Below are positions 18,018-26,669 of a stretch of DNA of 64,000 bases, in pieces. This DNA comes from an uncultured Halomonas sp. (lineage in GTDB: Bacteria; Pseudomonadota; Gammaproteobacteria; Pseudomonadales; Halomonadaceae): NCBI RefSeq assembly GCF_947493865.1, contig NZ_CANLTC010000015.1:1-64000 (forward strand), written 5' to 3'. Within the stretch, counting starts at the first letter, position 1. The number at the start of each line of letters is the position of its first letter. The notes under the pieces are model-generated. The model had not been told where the DNA came from and made no database searches. It was given only the letters and a program-made list of their open reading frames with translations. The position numbers and the translations under genes were made by a program.

Positions 18018-19747
18018 TGACTCACTACATCGAACGACTCAAGCAGGATGAGGCCTTTCTCGAGGAGCTCCATCCCAACGAACGCCTCAAGGTGAACGCC
18101 GACTATCTGCGCGGCCAGCTCGAAGAAGGCATGGGCGACCGCGCCACCGGCGCCGTGGCGGACAGCGATACCCAGTTGACCAAGTTCCACGGCTTCTACA
18201 TGCAGGACGACCGGGATGTGCGCAGCGAGCGGCGTCACCAGAAACTAGAGCCGCTCTACTCCTTCATGGTGCGCCTGCGCATGCCCGGCGGCGTGATGAC
18301 AAGCGATCAGTGGCTCAAGCTCGACGAGGCGGCGCGGCACTACGCCAACGGCACCCTGCGCATCACCACGCGCCAGACCTTTCAGTACCACGGCGTGTTC
18401 AAGAACGACCTGCGCGCCCATCTGAAGGCGGTCAACGACGCCATGCTCGACACCATCGCCGCCTGCGGCGACGTCAATCGCAACGTGATCAGCACCGCCA
18501 ACCCTCATGCTTCGCCCATCCATAGCCAAGTGTTTGAGCTGGCCGGCGAGATCAGCGCCCACCTGCTACCTCGCACCCGCGCCTATCACGAGATCTTCCT
18601 GGGCGAGGAGCGTGTGGCCGGCGGCCCGGAGGAGCAGGAGCCGCTCTACACGAAGCACTATCTGCCGCGCAAGTTCAAGATCGCCCTGGCGATTCCACCG
18701 GAGAACGATGTCGACATCTTCGCCCACGACCTGGGCTTTATTGCTCATGTCGAGGGCGGCGAACTCAAGGGCTTCAACGTCAGCGTCGGCGGCGGCATGG
18801 GCATGACCCACGGCGAACCGGAAACCTTCCCGCGCACCGGCGACGTCATCGGCTACTGCTCGCTGGAAAATGTCATCGACGTGGCAGAGAAGGTCATGCT
18901 GGTGCAGCGCGACTACGGCAACCGCCACGACCGCAAGCAGGCACGCCTGAAGTACACCCTAGAAACCCACGGCGTCGAATGGTTTCGCAGCGAGGTGGAA
19001 CGCCGCCTGGGCTACGCCCTGGAAGAAGCCCGCGACTTCCAGTTCGACAGCAACGGCGACCGCTACGGCTGGTACCAGGGTGAGAACGGCCACTGGCACT
19101 ACGGGCTGTTCGTGGAGAACGGGCGCATCGCCGACTTCGTCGACACCGACCGCCAGCTGATGACCGGCATGCGCGAGATCGCCCAACGCCACGACGGCGA
19201 CATCCTGCTGACCACCAATCAGAACCTGATCATCGCCAACGTCGCCGACGATCAGCGCGAGAGCATCGACGCTCTGCTGGACAAGTACCGCCTGAGTCGC
19301 GACACCACGGCGCTGCGCCGTCAGTCCATGGCCTGCGTGGCCTTTCCCACCTGCGGCCTGGCCATGGCGGAAAGCGAGCGCTACCTGCCCTCGCTCATCG
19401 ACAAGCTCGACGCGATCATGGCCGAGGCGGGGCTTACCGAGGACGCCATCGTGATGCGCATGACCGGTTGCCCCAACGGCTGCGCCCGGCCCTATCTTGC
19501 GGAAATCGGCTTCGTCGGCAAGGCGCTGGGGCGCTATAACCTCTATCTGGGCGGCAACTTCACCGGGCAGCGGCTCAACAAGCTCTACCGCGAGAACATC
19601 GACGAAGCGACGATTCTCGAAGAGCTGACTCCGCTGCTACAGCGCTATGCCCGGGAGCGCGAGCAAGGCGAGCATTTCGGCGACTTCGTGATTCGCACCG
19701 GAGTGATCAAGGAAACCACCGCCGGGCGTCATTTCCACGAGCAATGA
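18017..19747 (+). CDS. cysI: Sulfite reductase hemoprotein (beta) subunit
   Basis: A 576-residue siroheme/4Fe-4S sulfite reductase. The four cluster cysteines lie in ACVAFPTCGLAM and MTGCPNGCARPY, the C-x5-C and C-x3-C pattern of CysI. TTRQTFQYHGV and CGDVNRNV mark the siroheme-binding half. It performs the six-electron reduction of sulfite to sulfide with CysJ. It is coupled to cysJ by a one-base stop-start overlap. A peroxiredoxin follows after 34 bp and probably shares the transcript. Confidence 0.96.
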   Translation: MTHYIERLKQDEAFLEELHPNERLKVNADYLRGQLEEGMGDRATGAVADSDTQLTKFHGFYMQDDRDVRSERRHQKLEPLYSFMVRLRMPGGVMTSDQWLKLDEAARHYANGTLRITTRQTFQYHGVFKNDLRAHLKAVNDAMLDTIAACGDVNRNVISTANPHASPIHSQVFELAGEISAHLLPRTRAYHEIFLGEERVAGGPEEQEPLYTKHYLPRKFKIALAIPPENDVDIFAHDLGFIAHVEGGELKGFNVSVGGGMGMTHGEPETFPRTGDVIGYCSLENVIDVAEKVMLVQRDYGNRHDRKQARLKYTLETHGVEWFRSEVERRLGYALEEARDFQFDSNGDRYGWYQGENGHWHYGLFVENGRIADFVDTDRQLMTGMREIAQRHDGDILLTTNQNLIIANVADDQRESIDALLDKYRLSRDTTALRRQSMACVAFPTCGLAMAESERYLPSLIDKLDAIMAEAGLTEDAIVMRMTGCPNGCARPYLAEIGFVGKALGRYNLYLGGNFTGQRLNKLYRENIDEATILEELTPLLQRYAREREQGEHFGDFVIRTGVIKETTAGRHFHEQ

Positions 19748-19781
19748 CCCTTCATCTTATCTACCGCAAAAGGAGCCTTTC

Positions 19782-20414
19782 ATGGCACTGCAACTAGGCG
19801 ACACCGCACCGGACTTCACCGTCGAATCCACTGAAGGCGAGATCAGCTTCCACGACTGGATCGGCAACGACTGGGTGGTGCTGTTCTCCCACCCGGCGGA
19901 CTACACCCCAGTATGCACCACGGAACTCGGCGCCTTCGCCAAGCGTCGCCCGGAATTCGACAAGCGCGGCGTCAAGCTCCTCGGCGTCTCCGTGGACCCG
20001 CTGGACTCCCACCAAGGCTGGGCCAAGGACATCGAGACCACCCAGGGCGCGGCACTCAACTACCCACTGCTGGCGGATCCGGAACAGACCGTGGCCAACC
20101 TCTACGGCATGATCCACCCCAAGGCGGACCCCAAGGTCACCGTGCGCACGGTGTTCATCATCGACCCGGACAAGAAGGTTCGCCTGACCCTGACCTACCC
20201 GCCGAGCACCGGGCGCAATGTCGACGAGATCCTGCGGGTCATCGACTCGCTGCAGCTGACCAGCAAGCATCAGGTCGCAACACCGGTGGACTGGCAGAAC
20301 GGCGAAGACGTCATCATCGCCCCCTCGGTCTCCGACGAAGTCGCCAGGGAGCGATTCCCGGAAGGTTGGGAAACCAAGACGCCCTATCTTCGAGTGGTGC
20401 GTCAGCCGCGCTGA
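19782..20414 (+). CDS. 1-Cys peroxiredoxin (Prx6-type)
   Basis: A 210-residue peroxiredoxin with the peroxidatic motif DYTPVCTTE; Cys45 is the only cysteine in the protein, so it is a 1-Cys enzyme needing an external thiol. Length and the C-terminal arm (WETKTPYLRVV) fit the Prx6/AhpC-like group. It detoxifies peroxides in the cytoplasm. It has a clear AAAGGAG ribosome binding site, follows cysI by 34 bp and is closed by a terminator at 20429-20466. Confidence 0.93.
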   Translation: MALQLGDTAPDFTVESTEGEISFHDWIGNDWVVLFSHPADYTPVCTTELGAFAKRRPEFDKRGVKLLGVSVDPLDSHQGWAKDIETTQGAALNYPLLADPEQTVANLYGMIHPKADPKVTVRTVFIIDPDKKVRLTLTYPPSTGRNVDEILRVIDSLQLTSKHQVATPVDWQNGEDVIIAPSVSDEVARERFPEGWETKTPYLRVVRQPR

Positions 20415-20428
20415 TAACCGTTAAACGA

Positions 20429-20466
20429 TAAAAGCGCCGCCCCCTCATACGGGGCCGGCGCTTTTG
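20429..20466. terminator. Bidirectional terminator between peroxiredoxin and PQQ dehydrogenase genes
   Basis: AAAAGCGCCGCCCC pairs with GGGGCCGGCGCTTTT around a TCATAC loop, with one bulged base. A and T runs flank both sides, so it can serve the converging genes on both strands. Confidence 0.8.
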
Positions 20467-20518
20467 CTATGCAACTGAGTGGCCCCATTGCTACCCATTT
20501 CCTGGGGCCCCTCAAGAT

Positions 20519-22450
20519 CTATTCCGGCAACGCGTAGACCACGATCTGATCGCCAACCTGATCCTTCATGATCGTATTGCCACCGGCGACGAAGGCGACA
20601 TATTGGCGCCCTTCGTATTCATAGACCGCGGGGTTGGCAACCGCCGGCGCTTCGGCCTGATCTTCCCAGAGTTCTTCGCCGGTCTCGAGGGAGTAGGCGC
20701 GCAGCTTGGCATCCATGGTCGAACCAATGAAGATGACGCCACCAGCAGTAACCGCCGGCCCGCCGATGGTGGGCGACCCCCAGCTTTCCGGCATAAAGAA
20801 GCCATACTGCTGCGACGCCCCCACCGGGCGGCGCCAGTTGATATCGCCGGTTTTCATATCGAGGGCGACGATCTCACCGAAGGGCGGTTCCCAGCAGGGC
20901 ATCCCGAGCCAGTTCAGCGCCGTCTTGAGCCGTATTCCGTAGGGCGCGCCCTCTTGCGCCGAGAACCCGCTCTTGTTGCCTGATCCACTATCCGCTTCCT
21001 CATAGGCCTCCCGGTCGTAGAGCTTGATGTACTGCACGATATGCGAAGTATTCACGATGGCCGTCTGGCTTTCCGGGTCGAAAGCCACCCCGCCCCACTG
21101 CACGCCGCCAGCGCTGTCCGGATAGGCCAGCGCCCCTTCGCCCTGAGTGGTGGGCGGGGTATACAGGCCTTCGTACCAGAGGTCGTCCCACAGCCGGGAG
21201 CACTGGCCGAAACCGGCTGCATCCGCCAGCCACCAGATCTCCGGCTTCTCGGATTGATCGAGCAGCGGCGCTGGCTTGGTCGGGAAAGGCTGAGTCTCGG
21301 CATAGACCTCCCCCTCCACGGAGCCGTCGCCGCCTGGAACCGGTCGCTCTTCGATGGGCCAGACATCCTCGCCGGTCTCGCGATTGACGACGAACAAGAA
21401 GCCCTGTTTCATCGCCTGAACCAGAGCGGGTATTTCCGCGCCGTCAACGGTAATATCCATCAACGTCGGGGCAGCAGGAGTGTCGTAGTCCCAGATATCA
21501 TGATGTACCCATTGGCGTGACCAGACCACCTCACCGGTCTCGATATCCAGCGCGGTGGTCGAGGTCGCCAGAGGCGCCTCTTCGGTGCGATTGCCTCCCC
21601 AGAAGTTCGGCGAGGGAGAGGAGACCGGCAGGTAGACCAGCCCCAACTCTTCGTCCGCGGACATGTGGGTCCAAACATTGGCAGTGCCACTTTTCTCGCG
21701 CAGATCTTCCGGCAGCGCTTCAAATGCCCATTCACGCTCGCCGGTGCGGGCATTCAGCGCAAAAACGGTGCCTGGTGGCGCTTGCTCGTATGCCCAATCC
21801 TTGCCCGCCCAGCCTAAAATCAGCTTATCGCCGATCACCGTGGGCGGCTGCAGTAGCGACAAGGGCCATTTATCGTTGGTGGTGTTCCACTGATTGACGT
21901 TGAGTATCCCGTTGTCGGCGAAATCGGCGCAGAGCTTGCCGGTATCCGCATCCACGGCAAAAAGCCGTGCATCCATGGTGCCCATATAGACGATCTTCTG
22001 GCAGGCTTCGCCTTCCGCCGGATCATCGGCTGCCCAGTAGGCCACACCGCGATTCTTCAAGGCGGGCTGGGTCAATGCCTTCAACGCGGACTGCGTATCG
22101 AAGCTCCATTTCTCTTCACCCGTCGCCGGATCGAAGGCCAGAATGCGGTAGAAAGGCGTGCCGATATAAAGCGTGTCATTGGCAAAGATTGGCGTCGCGG
22201 ACCAGACTGTCGCGGGAAGATCACCGGAGCCATCCGCCGCATCGCCGGTATGCACCTCCCAGACCTTTTCCAACTCCCCTACGTTCTGCGCGGTGATCTG
22301 ATCCAGCGGGCTGTATTTCTGCGCATTCAGTTGACCGTGAAAGCTACCCCAGGTCGGCGTTTCGGGTACGAGGGGTATCGGCTGATCCTGGGCCAATAGT
22401 GGGGCTGGCGTAATAAAAAGCACAAGGGCAGTAGCGTAGAGCATCCGCAT
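20519..22450 (-). CDS. PQQ-dependent dehydrogenase (glucose/quinate-type), periplasmic subunit
   Basis: A 643-residue exported quinoprotein. The start at 22450 has GAGGAG upstream and gives a signal peptide (LYATALVLFITPAPLLAQ). The rest is a beta-propeller with PQQ tryptophan-docking repeats such as FDPATGEEKW, LDIETGEVVW, LDMKTGDINW and YSLETGEELW. It resembles the catalytic part of membrane glucose/quinate/shikimate dehydrogenases, which normally carry about five membrane helices at their own N-terminus. Here those are absent and a four-helix protein is encoded 14 bp upstream. The substrate is uncertain, and no PQQ synthesis genes are in the window. Confidence 0.85.
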   Translation of the reverse strand: MRMLYATALVLFITPAPLLAQDQPIPLVPETPTWGSFHGQLNAQKYSPLDQITAQNVGELEKVWEVHTGDAADGSGDLPATVWSATPIFANDTLYIGTPFYRILAFDPATGEEKWSFDTQSALKALTQPALKNRGVAYWAADDPAEGEACQKIVYMGTMDARLFAVDADTGKLCADFADNGILNVNQWNTTNDKWPLSLLQPPTVIGDKLILGWAGKDWAYEQAPPGTVFALNARTGEREWAFEALPEDLREKSGTANVWTHMSADEELGLVYLPVSSPSPNFWGGNRTEEAPLATSTTALDIETGEVVWSRQWVHHDIWDYDTPAAPTLMDITVDGAEIPALVQAMKQGFLFVVNRETGEDVWPIEERPVPGGDGSVEGEVYAETQPFPTKPAPLLDQSEKPEIWWLADAAGFGQCSRLWDDLWYEGLYTPPTTQGEGALAYPDSAGGVQWGGVAFDPESQTAIVNTSHIVQYIKLYDREAYEEADSGSGNKSGFSAQEGAPYGIRLKTALNWLGMPCWEPPFGEIVALDMKTGDINWRRPVGASQQYGFFMPESWGSPTIGGPAVTAGGVIFIGSTMDAKLRAYSLETGEELWEDQAEAPAVANPAVYEYEGRQYVAFVAGGNTIMKDQVGDQIVVYALPE

Positions 22451-22464
22451 GAGACAGCTCCTCA

Positions 22465-22833
22465 TCAAGAGTAGACAAAACGATTGGAACTGCCAGTATG
22501 GCGAACCATGTCGAGGATCAGCCCGAGAAGGCCGACCACCATGGCAACCCCGACCCACCATTGGTGCAGCAAAAGCCCTGCGAAGCAGGTGCCAACAAGA
22601 CCGAGAAAAATCAAGATACGCAAGGCAATGAGGGTACCGCGGCCGTTCGCAGCAGCCAGCATGAGCGCCATTACCGCGAGCGCGATACAGGCCAGGATGG
22701 CGACAAGGGCGCCGATTGAGCCGGTGACCCCGGTAAGCGGTGTGAAATAGGCATAGAGCGCAACGCCGAGCCCGGCAAGAGAGGCGATGAGGAGCAGCAT
22801 GGCGCCAGCTTTGGACGATCGAGATTGAAGCAT
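22465..22833 (-). CDS. Small four-helix membrane protein, probable membrane partner of the PQQ dehydrogenase
   Basis: A 122-residue protein with about four hydrophobic segments (near 10-30, 38-60, 68-82 and 90-110). It resembles the N-terminal membrane anchor of Gcd-type quinoproteins, which takes electrons from PQQ to ubiquinone. It is encoded directly before the anchorless PQQ dehydrogenase (14 bp gap), which suggests the usual single polypeptide has been split into two. An AAGGAAAT ribosome binding site precedes the start. The partner role is inferred from context and topology. Confidence 0.7.
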   Translation of the reverse strand: MLQSRSSKAGAMLLLIASLAGLGVALYAYFTPLTGVTGSIGALVAILACIALAVMALMLAAANGRGTLIALRILIFLGLVGTCFAGLLLHQWWVGVAMVVGLLGLILDMVRHTGSSNRFVYS

Positions 22834-23027
22834 GAGCGGTTATTTCCTTATAAGACCGGATTGATCACCTTGTCCTCGTATCGGAGCTGGCAGTGCATCA
22901 TTGACGTGCTTTCCGATACGGGCTTCCTTTCCAAGGTTAGTCTGACATCGCAAAAGTTTAGGTTTAAAAACATAATTTAAGGCATCAGATATAAAATTCT
23001 ACACCATTAAACTGCCTCATATTGTTT

Positions 23028-24134
23028 CTATCCCTCCAGCTTGCCGATATGCAGGAAGAAGGGGTCCACCAAATCCTCCGGCAACTGCGTCTCGCCTTTT
23101 CTGACCTCCGAGGGGGTATAGCCAAAAGAGTCCTTGAAGGTGCGCGAAAAGTGCGCAGTATCGGAAAAGCCGCAGCGCTCGCCCACCTCCGTGATGCTCT
23201 TCTTGGTGAAATTGAGCAGCCACAGGCCATAGCGTAAGCGTAGATCTCGAGAGAATTTCTGCGGACTAACCCCCAATGTCTCGCGGAAATGCCGTTCCAG
23301 GGCGCGACGTGAACACCCCACCCGCTCCGCGAGTTCATCGATGGGGATCAGCTCCCCCAGATGCTGCTCGATCAACGAGATGGCCCTGCGCACCTGCCGA
23401 TTGTCGACTTTATTGAGTACCAGCGGATGCGGTTGGGGATGATTGCCCTGGCGAGCCTCGTCGATCAGCATGATATGCAGACTTTTCTTGGCCCAGGCCC
23501 GGCCCAGATGGCGCTCGACCAGGTAGGCCGCCATATCCGCGGAAGCGATGCCGCCGGCACAGGTCAGACGATCGCCGTCATCAATGAACAACTGATCCGA
23601 TTCCGGGGTGACCTGAGGAAAACGCTTCACGAGATCCGCATGGTGATACCAGCTCACGCAGCAGCGCCGCCGATTCATCAAACCCGCCTGAATCAGGGCA
23701 AAGACCCCGGTACAGATCCCCACCAGCGGAACGCCTAACCGATCCGCCCGCTTGAGATAGTCGATGGTGGTGCGATCCACCATCTCCTTGTCCTTGAGCA
23801 CCCCGGCGATAACGACCAGATAGTCGAAACTCTCCGGCGGCTGATAGGTTTCACAGGGCGAGATGGCCGCCCCGCTGCTCGATAGCGCACTCTCGCCATC
23901 GCTGGTCATGAAGGTCCAGTTGCAGCGCAGCTGACGGCTCATGTCACCTTCGTCCGCCGCTAGACGCAGGCAATCGACGAAGCCGGCGAAGGGCAACAGG
24001 GTAAAGCGCGGCAGCAATACGAAGCCGATGGATAATCCATGAGTGTTGGCGGGTGACACGATCTTGTTCCAATCAGAAAGACCATGCCACGATAGCAAAT
24101 CCCGCCGATCAATAGACGATTCTGCGACTTTCAC
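23028..24134 (-). CDS. GlxA-family AraC transcriptional regulator (GATase1-like + HTH)
   Basis: A 368-residue regulator with a DJ-1/GATase1-like N-terminal domain (about 35-215, with GICTGVFALIQAGL at the nucleophile-elbow position) and an AraC double helix-turn-helix at the C-terminus (DELAERVGCSRRALERHF and ITEVGERCGFSDTAHFSRTFK). This architecture is shared by GbdR, SouR and CdhR, which sense betaine, sarcosine and carnitine. The GTG start at 24134 is the only good one, with no internal Met before the domain. It is monocistronic and divergent from rmuC. Which quaternary amine it senses cannot be read from sequence. Confidence 0.88.
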   Translation of the reverse strand: MKVAESSIDRRDLLSWHGLSDWNKIVSPANTHGLSIGFVLLPRFTLLPFAGFVDCLRLAADEGDMSRQLRCNWTFMTSDGESALSSSGAAISPCETYQPPESFDYLVVIAGVLKDKEMVDRTTIDYLKRADRLGVPLVGICTGVFALIQAGLMNRRRCCVSWYHHADLVKRFPQVTPESDQLFIDDGDRLTCAGGIASADMAAYLVERHLGRAWAKKSLHIMLIDEARQGNHPQPHPLVLNKVDNRQVRRAISLIEQHLGELIPIDELAERVGCSRRALERHFRETLGVSPQKFSRDLRLRYGLWLLNFTKKSITEVGERCGFSDTAHFSRTFKDSFGYTPSEVRKGETQLPEDLVDPFFLHIGKLEG

Positions 24135-24193
24135 CGATCGCTGATATTATCGGGAACCAGCGTTTTCGATCATCGTTGCCTGAGAATTGCTCC

Positions 24194-25528
24194 ATGCCGA
24201 CCGACCTCCTCTATCTGGCGCTCTACCTGCTCGCCGCCCTGCTGACAGGCATTCTGTTGACCTTTCTGATCCTGCGCAGCAAATGGATCGTTAGTCAGCA
24301 GGCGGCTCAGCATTATCATCAGCGTCTGCAGCAAAGCGAGCAGGAACTTACCCAGACCCGTGAACGCCTCGACCTCACCATGCAAGCATTGCAGAAGGAG
24401 CGGGTGGCCAATACTCGCATGTCGATCACCCTCGAACAGAAGCAGCGTCATTTCGATGAGCAGCTTGCCTTTGTCGATACCAGTCGCGAACAGCTCAAGG
24501 AGGAGTTCGAGAACTTGGCCAACGAGGTGCTCGAGCGCAAGGGCAAGAGCTTCAGCGAATTCTCACAGAGAAATCTGACCCACCTGCTCCAGCCCATGCA
24601 TGCGGAGATGAAAGGCTTCCGGGAGCGGATCGAACACCTGCATCACCAGGACACCCGGCAACAGGAAGCACTGCGCACCGAGCTCAAGAACCTGCAAAGC
24701 CTCAACCGGGAGATCACCGATCAGGCCCAGCGCCTGACCGAGGCACTCCAGGGCCAGAAGAAGATCCAGGGCAACTGGGGCGAGCTGATGCTGGAGAACG
24801 TGCTGGATGGCTCCGGGCTGCGCCTGGGCACCGACTATAAGCGCGAGGTCAGCTTCAATACCGAGGAGGGTCGGAGGCGCCCGGATGCCATCGTATATCT
24901 GCCCCAGAACAAGCATTTGATCATCGACGCCAAGACCTCGCTTTCCGCCTACGTGCGCTACGTCAACAGCGACAACGACATCGAGCGCACCCAGGCCCTG
25001 GCGGAACACAGCCGGGCGGTCAGCGATCGCATCAACGAGTTGGCGGACAAGCACTACTACGACCTGCCCGGTCTCAACTCCCCGGAAGTGGTCGTCATGT
25101 TCATTCCCGTGGAGTCCGCCTATGTCGAGGCGCTGAAATTCGACGACACCCTTTATCAGCGCGCCATCGAGAACAACGTGCTGGTCACCACGCCGACGAC
25201 ACTACTCACCAGTCTCAATATCGTGCGCCAGCTCTGGCGCTTCGAGGACCAAAGCAAGCACAGCGCCGAACTCGCCAATCGCGCCGAACGCTTCTACAAC
25301 AAGCTGCGAGTGTTTCTGGAGAGCATGCAGGATGTCGGCAAGCGCCTGGATGGCGCGCGAATGAGCTACGATCAGGCCCTCGGCCAGCTCACCGGCGGCA
25401 AGGGCAACCTGATCAAGCAGGCCAGCGAATTTCGCGAACTCGGCGTGTCGGTCAAGAAGGAACTGCCGGAGGAGCTGGTGGAGAAGGCACGACTCGAACT
25501 GACACCATCCTCGACAGATCCCTCTTAG
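24194..25528 (+). CDS. rmuC: DNA recombination protein RmuC
   Basis: A 444-residue RmuC. It has an N-terminal membrane helix (LLYLALYLLAALLTGILLTFL), a long coiled coil (about 35-190, rich in Gln, Glu and Leu) and the conserved nuclease-like core with NWGELMLENVLDGSGL, RRPDAIVYLP and DAKTSLSAY. RmuC limits inversion at short repeats and is needed by some anti-phage systems. The ATG at 24194 is chosen; a TTG six codons upstream is the alternative. It looks like a housekeeping gene lying between catabolic blocks. Confidence 0.92.
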   Translation: MPTDLLYLALYLLAALLTGILLTFLILRSKWIVSQQAAQHYHQRLQQSEQELTQTRERLDLTMQALQKERVANTRMSITLEQKQRHFDEQLAFVDTSREQLKEEFENLANEVLERKGKSFSEFSQRNLTHLLQPMHAEMKGFRERIEHLHHQDTRQQEALRTELKNLQSLNREITDQAQRLTEALQGQKKIQGNWGELMLENVLDGSGLRLGTDYKREVSFNTEEGRRRPDAIVYLPQNKHLIIDAKTSLSAYVRYVNSDNDIERTQALAEHSRAVSDRINELADKHYYDLPGLNSPEVVVMFIPVESAYVEALKFDDTLYQRAIENNVLVTTPTTLLTSLNIVRQLWRFEDQSKHSAELANRAERFYNKLRVFLESMQDVGKRLDGARMSYDQALGQLTGGKGNLIKQASEFRELGVSVKKELPEELVEKARLELTPSSTDPS

Positions 25529-25576
25529 ATTAGGAGGTAGCGCCGTTTACATCATTGATTACTATGAGACTCCCGC

Positions 25577-26542
25577 ATGCGCCTGGATTACCAAGGGCCC
25601 TGGCCCGAGCCCATCGGCTTCCTGTTGCTGCCGCGCTTTTCGATGATGGCGTTCTTTTCCGCAGTGGAACCGCTGCGCATCGCCAATCGTATCGCCGAGC
25701 GCGAGTTGTTCGTCTGGCGCGTCATCAGCCAGGATGGCCAGCCCATCAGCGCCAGCAATGGCATGACCCTGCTGGCGGATACCTCCCTGGACTCGGCGCC
25801 GGCGCTTGCAAGCCTGGCGGTGGTTGCCAGCTTCGAGCCGGAGGCAACCCTGTCCCGCCACCTGATTCGCTGGCTCAACCAACTGGCGCAACGCGGCTGC
25901 GTGCTGGGCGGTCTCGATACCGGCAGTTTCATTCTGGCCCGGGCGGGGCTGCTCGAAGGGCAGCGCGTGACGCTGCACTGGGAAAGCCTGCCCAGCTTTC
26001 GTGAACGCTTTCCAGAGATCGATGCCACTGAATCGCTTTACGAAATAAGCACCGAGCGCTTCTCCTGCGCCGGGGGCGCCGCCGCCATGGACATGGCCCT
26101 GGCGATGATTGCGCGGCGACACGGCGACGAGCTGGCCACCGCAGTCTCGGAGCAGTTGATTCATGCCCGCATGCGTACTCAACACGATCATCAGCGCCTG
26201 GCCCTGACCCGTCGCCTGGGCACTCATCGCCATGCTCTGGTCGAGGCGGTGGCGTTGATGGAGCAGCATATCGAGGCACCGTTATCCGTTGGCGACATCG
26301 CGGGGAAAGTGGGTATCTCGCTGCGCCAGCTGCAGCGACTGTTCGAACAGGAACTTACCGCAAGCCCTCGGGATCACTATCTTGCGCTGCGTCTTTCCCG
26401 TGGGCGCCAGCTTCTCAGGGAGACCGATCACGACATCCTGAGCATCAGTCTGGCCTGCGGCTTTACCTCGCCGTCGAGCTTCTCCCGAGCCTATAAAGGC
26501 CGCTATGGCGTCAGCCCTCGCGGTGATCGACACGCCGGCTGA
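25577..26542 (+). CDS. GlxA-family AraC transcriptional regulator, upstream of the butyrobetaine dioxygenase
   Basis: A 321-residue GATase1-like plus AraC regulator. GFLLLPRFSMMAFFSAVEPLRIANR opens the N-terminal domain and GGLDTGSFILARAGLL lies at the elbow region, where the usual Cys is replaced. The HTH repeats are IAGKVGISLRQLQRLFEQ and ILSISLACGFTSPSSFSRAYK. It is close in pattern to the regulator at 27972. It is encoded 127 bp before the gamma-butyrobetaine dioxygenase in the same direction, so it may control carnitine or butyrobetaine use (CdhR-like), by inference. Confidence 0.87.
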   Translation: MRLDYQGPWPEPIGFLLLPRFSMMAFFSAVEPLRIANRIAERELFVWRVISQDGQPISASNGMTLLADTSLDSAPALASLAVVASFEPEATLSRHLIRWLNQLAQRGCVLGGLDTGSFILARAGLLEGQRVTLHWESLPSFRERFPEIDATESLYEISTERFSCAGGAAAMDMALAMIARRHGDELATAVSEQLIHARMRTQHDHQRLALTRRLGTHRHALVEAVALMEQHIEAPLSVGDIAGKVGISLRQLQRLFEQELTASPRDHYLALRLSRGRQLLRETDHDILSISLACGFTSPSSFSRAYKGRYGVSPRGDRHAG

Positions 26543-26669
26543 ATCGTCCATGACACCCCAGGCACTGCCTCTCATGTCATGACGGATCATGCCAAAAAGC
26601 TGTCGCGTTGTGTCGTGTTGGCGACGCTCCAGACGGGCATGCTGGCGTTAAATGCCCTTTGGAGGAGCC

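Noticed and set aside
20519..22561. Longer 680-residue reading of the PQQ dehydrogenase
   Set aside because: The extra N-terminus is not hydrophobic and would hide the signal peptide; GAGGAG lies just before the ATG at 22450.
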